A stretch of 50,839 bases of DNA from Candidatus Melainabacteria bacterium (GTDB lineage Bacteria > Cyanobacteriota > Vampirovibrionia > Obscuribacterales > Obscuribacteraceae). This document shows positions 27,349 to 35,161 of this stretch, one piece after another. Under the pieces are notes generated by a model. The model saw nothing but the letters and a program-made list of their open reading frames with translations, ran no database searches and was not told the origin of the DNA. Positions within the stretch are counted from its first letter, which is position 1. Each line of letters opens with the position of its first letter. The stretch covers positions 1-50,839 of the forward strand of contig DTSE01000334.1 in assembly GCA_012965515.1 (NCBI GenBank), given 5' to 3'. The position numbers and the translations under genes were made by a program.

Positions 27349-28616
27349 GATTGAAGGACCTCGCGTTTCAATTGATTGCACAAAGTCAATGCTGATGTGA
27401 AGGCATCTTCGTGAAAGCCATATCGAAAGTAGCTGCCGCAGAAAAGAATTTGTCTATCCCCTTGTGCGTTCAGCTCCTGTAATCTTGCTTGAGCCGCAAT
27501 AGAATCATGCGTGTAGCTCGGGTGTTTGTACTTGATTCGTTTGATTATTTTTGCTGGATCTATGATTGAATCAGAATTCAGTGACACAAAGTAATTCCGT
27601 TTCTGAGAAACCCCTTGCAGGCGATTCATCCAGTAGTGAGTCGTTGGTGGGGCATCTTCGTCTGTAATTTCTCCAAATCGATAATTCCAGGCAGCCCAGC
27701 ATCGTTTTGTCTTTGGCATTACCGATGTATCGGTGTGAACGGTTGCGTCATTGCATTGATACGAGAATTCTCTCAGTAGTTCGATTTCCAGTCTTGTCGG
27801 CCGCTCCAGGATCTTTAGTGATTCATCTGCGTGCGATGCGAGAATGACATGATCGAATTCTGCCTCTCCATGCGGGGTGAAGACCGAAGCGGACTTGGAG
27901 TTACGCACCACTCGATTTACGGGCGCATTCAATATGATCCGATCCGAGAACGGTAGAATCATTTTCTTTACATACTCTCGCGCACCATTTTTCACTGTGA
28001 ACCATCGCAAGTGCCCGTTCAGTCCACTGTTGAATCTGTGGTTGTGAAAAAATCTGAGCAAGACCGTAATGGGAAAGTTTTTCGTTGCATTTGGCGGCAT
28101 TGACCAAATCGCGGAAGCCATGGGCACTAAGTAGAGATTCAATAGATCTTCGCAAAATGAACGATACTTCGCGTATTCGGCAACACTCATTGACTGCAGA
28201 CTTGCGTTATCCACATCTTCTTCGGCTTGTGTGTTGAAGCGATTGAGATCCAACATCAGCCTCCAGAAGCGAGGGGACAGAATGTTTTTTCTCTGCCCGA
28301 ATATCTGATTTAAGCTCGAACCGCACCACTCTATATTTCGCGACCGGCTTTGAACGCTAAAAGACATATCTGTGGGAATCGTATCTACTTTCAGTTCCCG
28401 AAACAGTCTCGTGAGGTTTGGATACGTTTCATGATTGAAGACCATGAAGCCCGTGTCTATGGGAATCGCTTTTCCATCTTCTGTTGCATCGATAGTATTG
28501 GTGTGTCCACCCACATATGCGTTTTGCTCAAAAATTGTCAGGTCATAATCTTTATGCAGCAGGTGGGCGCAACCAAGTCCCGCAATTCCAGTTCCCACTA
28601 TCGCAAGTTGCTTCAC
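27342..28616 (-). CDS. FAD-dependent oxidoreductase (amine-oxidase fold)
   Basis: A 424-residue flavoprotein. The FAD-binding GxGxxG motif is at the N-terminus (AIVGTGIAGLGCAHLL), then IDTGFMVFNHETYPNLTRLF and a C-terminal flavin block (LFCGSYFRYGFHEDAFTSAL, near 395-415). These are the marks of the oxidoreductase group that partners CFA synthases. In plants a related FAD oxidase domain is fused to the N-terminus of cyclopropane fatty acid synthase (Sterculia CPA-FAS), which supports a functional link. It overlaps the desaturase gene by 4 bp (ATGA). It may oxidise or desaturate the modified acyl chain; the reaction is not known. Confidence 0.9.
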   Translation of the reverse strand: MKQLAIVGTGIAGLGCAHLLHKDYDLTIFEQNAYVGGHTNTIDATEDGKAIPIDTGFMVFNHETYPNLTRLFRELKVDTIPTDMSFSVQSRSRNIEWCGSSLNQIFGQRKNILSPRFWRLMLDLNRFNTQAEEDVDNASLQSMSVAEYAKYRSFCEDLLNLYLVPMASAIWSMPPNATKNFPITVLLRFFHNHRFNSGLNGHLRWFTVKNGAREYVKKMILPFSDRIILNAPVNRVVRNSKSASVFTPHGEAEFDHVILASHADESLKILERPTRLEIELLREFSYQCNDATVHTDTSVMPKTKRCWAAWNYRFGEITDEDAPPTTHYWMNRLQGVSQKRNYFVSLNSDSIIDPAKIIKRIKYKHPSYTHDSIAAQARLQELNAQGDRQILFCGSYFRYGFHEDAFTSALTLCNQLKREVLQSC

Positions 28617-29638
28617 AACTTCGTCTCCTGAGGAATTTCTTTCCGTAGATCCTCTTTTGTTGGTGATTGGCGGTGCTGCTTGTCCAGTAACAATTTCAAA
28701 TCTGCCGGGTGTTTATGCAGATCGGAAACTAGACCTAATTTCTCCATGCCGGACAGGAGGTAATAGGTCACGTCGATTTCCCACCAGTAGATGCCCTGTC
28801 GAGCCGCTCCTTGAAAGCGGTGATGGTTATTGTGCCAGCCTTCGCCAAGTGTGATCAGCGCCAGGGCGAAATTGTTTTTACTTGCGTCATTGGTTCTGAA
28901 TCTCTGACTGCCGAAAATATGTCCGACCGAGTTTATGCAGCATGTGCCGTGGAAAAGCACAACAGTGCTGACGAAAAAGCCCCAGACCAGCAGCTGCGGT
29001 CCCGATGTGCCTAGTTGTGGTGCCGCCACCCTGAGCGCCTCTCCCAGCGCGAGCAGTGTCAGAGCCAAGAGAAACGGCGGTACCCAGTCAAGTCTGTTTA
29101 CTAGAACCAGCTCCGGATACCTTGTCAGATCCGGAATGGCTTTGTAGTCAGTGGGAATGTTGGCGCTAGACGTAATCCATCCAATATGCGACCAGAGAAA
29201 TCCACGTTGGACCGGTGAGTGTACGTCATTCTCCTTGTCTGACTCTCTGTGGTGCAATCTATGATGTGCCGCCCACCACAGTGGTCCGCGCTGCCCGGCA
29301 GTTGCTCCCCAGAGAGCAAAGATGAACTGCATGGTCCTTGACGTTGAGAAAGTGCGATGGGAGAAGTATCGGTGATAGAAGCCTGTGATGGCGAACATTC
29401 GCACCCAATACAACGCAAATGCGACGGCGAGCGTAAACGCGCTGGGCTTCACCCAGAATGCCGCCAGGCATGCTGCATGTAGCGCGACGAAAGGCAGACA
29501 TCTGGAAAGTTCTACGGTCTTCGCCCGAGCTCGAACAGTGTCCGCGCCTTCAGGAAAATAATCTGAATCAAGTGACCGAATAACATGCCAAAGCGAATTT
29601 CGCGAGCGCGACAGTAAGTCGGCTACTACACAACTCAC
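28613..29638 (-). CDS. Delta-9-type membrane fatty acid desaturase
   Basis: A 341-residue membrane-bound di-iron desaturase. The three histidine boxes are intact: HRYFSH (89-94), HHRLHH (125-130) and EGWHNNHH near 272. Together they have the spacing of acyl-CoA/acyl-lipid delta-9 desaturases. Hydrophobic helices lie at about 50-85 and 180-230. The start is GTG at 29638 with AGGAG 9 bases upstream. It is the first gene of the six-gene lipid operon; uvsE ends 95 bp upstream on the same strand, so read-through from it is possible. It would introduce the cis double bond that the downstream methyltransferases use. Confidence 0.92.
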   Translation of the reverse strand: MSCVVADLLSRSRNSLWHVIRSLDSDYFPEGADTVRARAKTVELSRCLPFVALHAACLAAFWVKPSAFTLAVAFALYWVRMFAITGFYHRYFSHRTFSTSRTMQFIFALWGATAGQRGPLWWAAHHRLHHRESDKENDVHSPVQRGFLWSHIGWITSSANIPTDYKAIPDLTRYPELVLVNRLDWVPPFLLALTLLALGEALRVAAPQLGTSGPQLLVWGFFVSTVVLFHGTCCINSVGHIFGSQRFRTNDASKNNFALALITLGEGWHNNHHRFQGAARQGIYWWEIDVTYYLLSGMEKLGLVSDLHKHPADLKLLLDKQHRQSPTKEDLRKEIPQETKL

Positions 29639-29732
29639 TGAGTCAATCTCCTAAGTAAGAGTTTCCCTGGTTATCGTATATTCACTGTGTGAACGAGCTG
29701 TGAACCTGCGCAAGGATAGGTTTGTACGCGGT

Positions 29733-30674
29733 TCAAGCTTGGCAGGCTCCTTTTGCGGGCGGCCAGAACGCGCGAATCTTCTCGATTGCCGCTTCCTTTC
29801 CGCGCGCCTCGACTTCAATCCAGCCCACTTCTGCAAAGCACTCAGGCATACTTTCAATGAAATCACTGTGCCTTCTGTCGTGGAGACCGGTCGTACCATT
29901 TGAAATATGGACAAGCTGCCAATCCTCATGCGGGTGCCATGTTGTGCGCGCGGCCTCCATGGCTTCCCGAATCTTCGGGTCCGTGTAGTCTCGGCATTTT
30001 TCCATGATCAGGTGGTGGTGAGCGTCGAAAATCATACGCAGGCCAGTCTCGCAACAGACTGCAAAAATTGTGTTAGACGAGTATGAAATTTCATCATTCT
30101 CGAGGGTCAAACGGCTGCGAATTGCATCGGAAAGCCCATTGATAGTGCGTTTGAGAATTTTCTCGTTTCCGCGCTTGCCGCCGTGGATGATGATGGCGTT
30201 GTAGGGGCTTCTGGACAGACCCATCATGTCGAAGATGTCTGCGTGCATCTGCAGGACGGTAATACTGTTGTCGATGGTCGCTTGCGAGTCGGAGCTCAGA
30301 ACGACAAATTGGTCGGGATGCGCAACAATGCGTATTTCAAGGCTTTTGGCGATTTCTCCGAGTTCTGCAAGTTTTGCCTGGAACGTCTTCAGGAGAGTTA
30401 GCCCGTCCGCTGTATCGGCAAATGGAAAGATCGATGAAGGCATGCGGTAAAGTTTGATCTCCCGCGCATGGCAGAATTCGAGCGCTCTGCGAAACGTTTC
30501 CAGATTGTCGGAAAAGATACTCTCCAGTGCACGTTTTCGATCTGCGTCGTTCAAGCTCAAGTAGCGTGTTCGTGTGATTGTGCGATAGCGAATTTCATCA
30601 CTGTACGAGATACACACCAGACCCAGATTGGGCGTTGTGGTTCGACTTGCGCCTGTGTGCTTTTTTCTTGGCAT
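29733..30674 (-). CDS. uvsE: UV DNA damage endonuclease UvsE
   Basis: A 313-residue TIM-barrel endonuclease that nicks DNA 5' to UV photoproducts and other lesions in characterised members. The family N-terminus is clear: LGLVCISYSDEIRYRTITRT, then LYRMPSSIFPFAD and IRIVAHPDQFVVLSSDS. The metal-binding His/Glu/Asp residues appear in AIIIHGG, FDAHHH and WHPHEDWQLVHISNG. The length is normal, and a basic tail is not present. It diverges from the arsC-like gene, with about 110 bp between them. It may share a transcript with the lipid operon downstream. Confidence 0.92.
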   Translation of the reverse strand: MPRKKHTGASRTTTPNLGLVCISYSDEIRYRTITRTRYLSLNDADRKRALESIFSDNLETFRRALEFCHAREIKLYRMPSSIFPFADTADGLTLLKTFQAKLAELGEIAKSLEIRIVAHPDQFVVLSSDSQATIDNSITVLQMHADIFDMMGLSRSPYNAIIIHGGKRGNEKILKRTINGLSDAIRSRLTLENDEISYSSNTIFAVCCETGLRMIFDAHHHLIMEKCRDYTDPKIREAMEAARTTWHPHEDWQLVHISNGTTGLHDRRHSDFIESMPECFAEVGWIEVEARGKEAAIEKIRAFWPPAKGACQA

Positions 30675-30783
30675 ATTGCACCGAATGATTTTGTTTCATA
30701 TTGACAAAAATAGGTGAACGTCGAGTGAACGATTCTGCTCAAGTGATAACATGATGACCTCGTGCACCTGGTGAGGTTTCCTC

Positions 30784-31140
30784 ATGAAAGAAAAAATCAC
30801 TGTCTATGAAAAGCCGACTTGCAGTAAATGCCGCGAAGTCGACAAAATCTTGAGAGAAGCCGGCGCCGACTACGAGAAGATCAACTACTACGTCAAACCG
30901 CTCTCGCAGGCGAAGTTGACGGACTTGCTGAAGAAGATGGGAATTCCGGCGCGCGAGCTTTTGCGTACGAGCGAAGCAACGTATAAAGAACTTGGATTAG
31001 CCAAAGCGGAATTGAGCGATAAGGAAATCATCGCATTGATGGTGAAGCATCCTGAGCTGATTCAACGTCCTATTCTGGAGCGCGGAGACAGAGCCGTTCT
31101 TGGTCGCCCGGTCGAGAATATTCGACCGTTATTGAAGTAG
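30784..31140 (+). CDS. ArsC/Spx-type thioredoxin-fold protein (arsenate reductase family)
   Basis: A 118-residue protein of the ArsC family. A Cys-x-x-Cys pair (C13-S-K-C16) in YEKPTCSKCREV opens the fold, and the conserved end QRPILERGDRAVLGRP (near 97) contains the Arg of the arsenate-reductase signature. A short GGTGAGG ribosome binding site precedes the ATG. No arsenic transporter or regulator is nearby, and C-x-x-C rather than a single N-terminal Cys is common in the YffB/Spx-like branches. It may therefore be a general thiol-redox protein and not a true arsenate reductase. Confidence 0.85.
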   Translation: MKEKITVYEKPTCSKCREVDKILREAGADYEKINYYVKPLSQAKLTDLLKKMGIPARELLRTSEATYKELGLAKAELSDKEIIALMVKHPELIQRPILERGDRAVLGRPVENIRPLLK

Positions 31141-31195
31141 CGACATTCTGGACTTGTTGAGCGCCATCGAACAGTAATGTATTTTCGGTCGACTG

Positions 31196-32002
31196 CTAGT
31201 TCAGATCAGGTATTTTTATGGCATGCGACTCGATATCGCGTTCTAGCTTAAACAAGTTGAGCTGTGTCTGAAATGCTGCCGGAGTGACGCGTACGTCTCC
31301 GTTGAATGGATCGTCGTAAGAAGCAAGCAGAAACAGGTTTAGGCAGATCACAAGGCTGACCATGGAGACCATGATGATTTGAATTTTTAGGTTGTCCGCG
31401 GCGAAGAAATATGTGAAGACAATCGTCGCAGCGCCTCCAATGAAGAGCACCGCCCATAATACCGTCGGTAAACCGGCATGCAGTGCTTCGACTCTCATTC
31501 TTCTGCTGTTGCCCAGATCTTCCATTGCCTCCATCAGCGCTTGTTGGCTGTTGCTCTGGCGCTGCGTGGTTGGTTCGTAAGTCATGCAGGTGTTCCACAG
31601 TTGCCTGTAAATGATCCACGCTTTTGGACTGTCTTTGTGCAACGAGAGCATTGGCCATTCATCTTCAATGACTTCCTTTGCATAGAGCGCGCAAAGGTCG
31701 CGCAACCTATTTTCGTTTGCTTTCGGAAGCCCCTCTGCAAGCCGGAAAACATTGCCGAGCGATGACGCTTCCTGCTGTACGGTTGCTCTAGCTTCGCCAA
31801 AGCGCTGCATCGAATCTGCCACCATGAAGCCCAGCAAAACAGCAAAAAGCATTGCCACGAATTGTGAGTATGGATCTGTGATGTCGTGTTGTGTTTTCAG
31901 TTCTGGATGGTACTTATCCAGCCATCTTCTTGCGATGAGCAAACCAAAAACGGACACGACAACGACGCCAAGCGTGAGCAGCAGTCCTTGCACCAAAGTC
32001 AA
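31196..32002 (-). CDS. DUF4239 (bestrophin-like) membrane protein
   Basis: A 268-residue protein with four hydrophobic helices arranged 2+2: residues about 5-24 and 48-62 at the front, and about 182-205 and 210-230 near the end. The segment DPYSQFVAMLFAVLLGFMVADSMQRF, with the following ATVQQEASSLGNVFRL, is the DUF4239 landmark. A helical soluble loop lies between the pairs. Function is unknown; some databases call the domain bestrophin-like on fold grounds. It lies 108 bp downstream of the histidine kinase gene on the same strand and may be transcribed with it. Confidence 0.8.
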   Translation of the reverse strand: MTLVQGLLLTLGVVVVSVFGLLIARRWLDKYHPELKTQHDITDPYSQFVAMLFAVLLGFMVADSMQRFGEARATVQQEASSLGNVFRLAEGLPKANENRLRDLCALYAKEVIEDEWPMLSLHKDSPKAWIIYRQLWNTCMTYEPTTQRQSNSQQALMEAMEDLGNSRRMRVEALHAGLPTVLWAVLFIGGAATIVFTYFFAADNLKIQIIMVSMVSLVICLNLFLLASYDDPFNGDVRVTPAAFQTQLNLFKLERDIESHAIKIPDLN

Positions 32003-32110
32003 ACTCCTTCAATCTCCGTCAGAGAATTTTAAGATAACAGCGCGGATGCTGAGGCAGACGAGCTGCCGCCATTATCGCAAGTTGGTTGAAAGAGTTCCTG
32101 AGATTTGCGC

Positions 32111-33283
32111 TTATTCGGCTTTTTTTTCGCCCTGTCCGCCGGCGACCATGACTTCGAGCGTGAGCTTGGCGCCTTTGCCCTGTTGTGAATCGAACCATAC
32201 ACGAGCCGGGTAAATGCAAGCAATCAATTCTGCTCTTTCGCGTATGATGCTGGCACCGCTTCCGCCTGCTCGTGTCCGGGCTGCAGGTCTTTCTGTGTCG
32301 TATCCGACACCGTTGTCGGCAATAGTCATGGTGAAGACATTCTGCAAAAGCTCTATGGAGAGGTTGACTTCAGAGGCGGATGCGTGTTTGGCGATGTTGT
32401 TGAAACACTCCTGCGCGATGCGGTAGATGTGGAGTGCCACTTCCTGTGGGAAATCTGGCAGGTCCGGTGGACAAACAAAATGAGTTCTGCAGCCGACTCT
32501 TGTGGATAAACTGCTGCAAAGCTCCTCGATCATCGGACGCAATCCGCAGTCTTTCAGATCGCGCGGCGACAGCTCCTGGCAGACGTCGCGCAATCTCTTT
32601 GCAATTTCGTCGAGAACGGAAACTGCCTCCTCTGTTGACAATGGGTTGCCGCCGGATACAGATCTTCTGAGCAGCATTACATTGCCAAGTACTACGTCGT
32701 GGAGATCGCGGGCGAGATTGTTTTGAATTGCTTCTTGTTGGTCAACGATCTTTTGCACCAGCGCATGTTTTTCTGCAACAAGAGATCTGACTGTTCCTGC
32801 AAAACTTTGCCCACCCGCAATCAATCGCATCGGCTCCGGCATGTCATCGAAGTCGTGGCGTGTGCGTCCGACGACGTCCTTGAACAAACCGCGCATCAGT
32901 GCATTCATTTCGTCACCGGTGACGATGACATCGTTTACCATCCAGGCACCGGAGCCGCCGTCATGCACTCTCAAAGTGAGTTTTGCGCGCGATGGCAATT
33001 CGCTGCTTGGAAGATTCATCAATTCGGTTGCCGGCAAAATGAATGCTTCGACAAGACCGGTGCGGCCTCGCATGCTGAGCGCCCATTGCGAGGTTGCCAC
33101 CACCAGGCGCTTGGGTGCGTTTTCCACACCATCGGCAACGGTCAAACGCTGCACGGTCATCTTCAGAAGTTCGTCTTGAACTGTTGAGTTGTAGCGCTTG
33201 CCCAGGAGAGTGAAAAATTCTTGCAGAGAATTCAACAGCACTTCTGACGCTTCTTCGCGTTGTTTGCTTTCCAATTTGCTCAT
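32111..33283 (-). CDS. NarL-type sensor histidine kinase (HisKA_3), cytoplasmic
   Basis: A 390-residue kinase without any membrane segment. The dimerisation/phospho-acceptor helix is ARDLHDVVLGNVMLLRR with H195 as phosphorylation site. The catalytic domain has the N-box NNIAKHASASEVN, the G-box ADNGVGYD and the GGSGASIIRERAELI block. The first 180 residues are unlike known sensor domains but contain a beta-rich stretch (KLTLRVHDGGSGAWMVNDVIV). It overlaps the response regulator gene by 4 bp (ATGA), so the two are a cognate pair. Without a membrane domain it must sense an internal signal or be controlled by a partner protein. Confidence 0.9.
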   Translation of the reverse strand: MSKLESKQREEASEVLLNSLQEFFTLLGKRYNSTVQDELLKMTVQRLTVADGVENAPKRLVVATSQWALSMRGRTGLVEAFILPATELMNLPSSELPSRAKLTLRVHDGGSGAWMVNDVIVTGDEMNALMRGLFKDVVGRTRHDFDDMPEPMRLIAGGQSFAGTVRSLVAEKHALVQKIVDQQEAIQNNLARDLHDVVLGNVMLLRRSVSGGNPLSTEEAVSVLDEIAKRLRDVCQELSPRDLKDCGLRPMIEELCSSLSTRVGCRTHFVCPPDLPDFPQEVALHIYRIAQECFNNIAKHASASEVNLSIELLQNVFTMTIADNGVGYDTERPAARTRAGGSGASIIRERAELIACIYPARVWFDSQQGKGAKLTLEVMVAGGQGEKKAE

Positions 33284-33942
33284 GGTGCGGGATCCAATTT
33301 GCCATAACCGTTGTCGACGGCCCAGGCAATGAGTGCTTCTCTGCTTTCCACGCCGAGTTTATCGAGCAGTGCGTCGACTTGCTTGCGAACAGTCTCCGGC
33401 GAGGTAAAGCGCTTTTCTCCAATTTCTTGATACTTCATTCCGCGCGCAAGCAGGGTTAGCAAATGCTGCTCTGCGCCTGTCACTTTGGGATGGTGCGAGT
33501 TATCGAGCTCGGCGGAGATGACAGGCACGTTGCCTGATGCAACTTGCCTGATCGCGTCTGCAACTTTTGCGATTGGTTCTGACTTCAAAAGATATCCGGA
33601 CACACCGGTTTGAAGAACGATCTGCAGGATCGCCGCACGCGCATCTCCTGAAAAGATGATGACCCGCGTATCTTTGAGCGCACAGTAAGATTCTGTGAGA
33701 GATTTCGGACCTTCCGAATCAGGTAAATGCAAATCGAGAAGAACAATATTAGGATGCAAGTTCCTTGCGATGTTCAATCCTTCTTCACTTGTGGTGGCAA
33801 TGCCAACCACTTCGAAATCCGCTTCGGCTGACAGTTCGCTGCGCAGTCCCTTGAGCGTTGCTTCGTGATCTTCGACGAGCAGGATTTTGATTTTTGATTT
33901 GTTCTGCTTTTTACTCATGGCATTGCCAGCCAGCGCACCCAT
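33280..33942 (-). CDS. NarL/FixJ-family response regulator
   Basis: A 220-residue regulator. The receiver domain (19-140) has the acidic pair ED in ILLVEDHEATL, phospho-acceptor D70 in NIVLLDLHLPDSEGP, and the K of YLLKSEPI. The C-terminal LuxR-type helix-turn-helix (about 150-215) includes LTLLARGMKYQEIGEKRFTS and ETVRKQVDALLDKLGV. The recognition helix sequence is somewhat atypical (RFTSPETVRKQV). Start at ATG 33942; an internal ATG (33918) lacks a ribosome binding site. It follows the PP2C phosphatase gene by 39 bp and overlaps the kinase gene, so phosphatase, regulator and kinase form one operon. Confidence 0.92.
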   Translation of the reverse strand: MGALAGNAMSKKQNKSKIKILLVEDHEATLKGLRSELSAEADFEVVGIATTSEEGLNIARNLHPNIVLLDLHLPDSEGPKSLTESYCALKDTRVIIFSGDARAAILQIVLQTGVSGYLLKSEPIAKVADAIRQVASGNVPVISAELDNSHHPKVTGAEQHLLTLLARGMKYQEIGEKRFTSPETVRKQVDALLDKLGVESREALIAWAVDNGYGKLDPAP

Positions 33943-33981
33943 CAGGTCCGCTTATCAGTTTACGGTATTATCAGGAGAAGT

Positions 33982-34764
33982 CTACTTTGTATCTGCTGTC
34001 GTCGGCACTTGAGCTTCGACTTCCGTGTATTCAACGGCAATGATTGTCACGTTGTCCGGTGCGTTCCTGTCCAACACCATTTGCAGCAATTCTGCGCACG
34101 CTTCGTTTGGCTCTGAGTGATTGCTGACGGTTGGTCCCAGTTCATCCGGCTTTACTACTTCTGAAAGTCCGTCGGTGCAGAGCACGATCCAGTCTTTGTC
34201 TTGCAACTGTTTCGTCGAATAGTCGACTTCGACGTTTTCCTCGTGACCAAGACATCTCGTGATCAAGTTTCTGTAGGGATTTACCGCGCATTGCTCGAGC
34301 GTCAATTGCCCGCGCAGGTGCATCTCCATCACTACCGAGTGGTCTACCGTCAGGACATCGGCCTTTCCGTCGCGAACAAGAGTTGTTCGCGAATCGCCGG
34401 CATGGGCGATATGCAAGACGCCTTCCTCGCCAAACACCGCCATTACTATCGTCGTGCCCATGGTTTTCTTATCATCGCTGGCGTCAGCCGCTTGTTTCAC
34501 AGACGTGTTGGCTTCGGCAACAGCGCGTCGCATCCAGGCTTCAACCGAGCTCAGGTCGGATAAATCTGGGTTTTCGGACAGCCAGAGAGTCTCTACGGTT
34601 TCCACTGCCAGCCGGCTGGCGAGGGCTCCACCAGTTTCGCCGCCCACGCCGTCACATACGACCAGACATCTTCCATCATCGCTTATGTAATAGTTGTCCT
34701 GGTTGTCCTTGCGTTTAAGCCCCACATCGGTGACGCCTGCGCTTTTCCAGGTCAAATTGACCAT
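33982..34764 (-). CDS. PP2C-family serine/threonine phosphatase
   Basis: A 260-residue PPM/PP2C phosphatase. The metal-binding motifs are intact: KRKDNQDNY (20-25), VCDGVGGETGG (D38-G39), HIAHAGDSRT, LCTDGLSEVV and the closing DNVTIIAVE. These bind two or three Mn/Mg ions that activate water. The GAGG ribosome binding site lies 6 bases before the ATG. It is the first gene of an operon with a response regulator and histidine kinase, which suggests that Ser/Thr dephosphorylation and two-component signalling are linked, for example through kinase control. No Ser/Thr kinase is in the window. Confidence 0.93.
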   Translation of the reverse strand: MVNLTWKSAGVTDVGLKRKDNQDNYYISDDGRCLVVCDGVGGETGGALASRLAVETVETLWLSENPDLSDLSSVEAWMRRAVAEANTSVKQAADASDDKKTMGTTIVMAVFGEEGVLHIAHAGDSRTTLVRDGKADVLTVDHSVVMEMHLRGQLTLEQCAVNPYRNLITRCLGHEENVEVDYSTKQLQDKDWIVLCTDGLSEVVKPDELGPTVSNHSEPNEACAELLQMVLDRNAPDNVTIIAVEYTEVEAQVPTTADTK

Positions 34765-35161
34765 AAAATCCTCTCTTCGTCCGTGGACTGGCAGAGCGGT
34801 GTGCTACTCCGCTTTTTGCCGTTCTATCATTCTATTGCCCTGCTAACCCTTCCGTGAATTCCCGAAAACGGGTAATTCATTTAACCAAGCCCTGTACGGG
34901 GTTGCAGGTTTTGCTCCAGGTTCTCTGCCAGCCGAGCTTCCCGGCGCTTGGTTTCTGTCACGGTTTTGTTTCAAGTCTGTTCCCCACTAGTCACAACCTG
35001 CAATTACTCTGTAGAAACCCGGCAGACAGGTCCCCCATGTCGGTACCGGTAAGCCTTTTGGCTCCCCGTGCAGTGTCAAAAAAATTCCCGTGTCTCACCT
35101 GCGGCAATAGTCACCTGCCAGTGACTAAGCCTCGCTTTTGTTCTTGATTGAGGACTTTACT
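34765..35161. other. Gene-free region with several hairpins ahead of the unknown 495-residue protein
   Basis: A 397-bp stretch between the leftward phosphatase gene and the rightward unknown gene. Four inverted repeats are visible on the plus strand: GAATTCCCG-AAAA-CGGGTAATTC (34856-34878, 9 bp with one bulge), CCC-TGTAC-GGG (34890-34900), AGCC-TTTT-GGCT (35052-35063) and TAGTCAC-CTGCCA-GTGACTA (35108-35127). They could be a structured leader for the following gene. No clear promoter was found. A rightward 97-codon frame (34854-35147) ending in a Cys-x2-Cys segment has no ribosome binding site and is not called. Confidence 0.45.

Noticed and set aside
34854..35147. 97-codon frame ending in a Cys-x2-Cys segment
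   Set aside because: No ribosome binding site, no family, lies over the hairpin leader.
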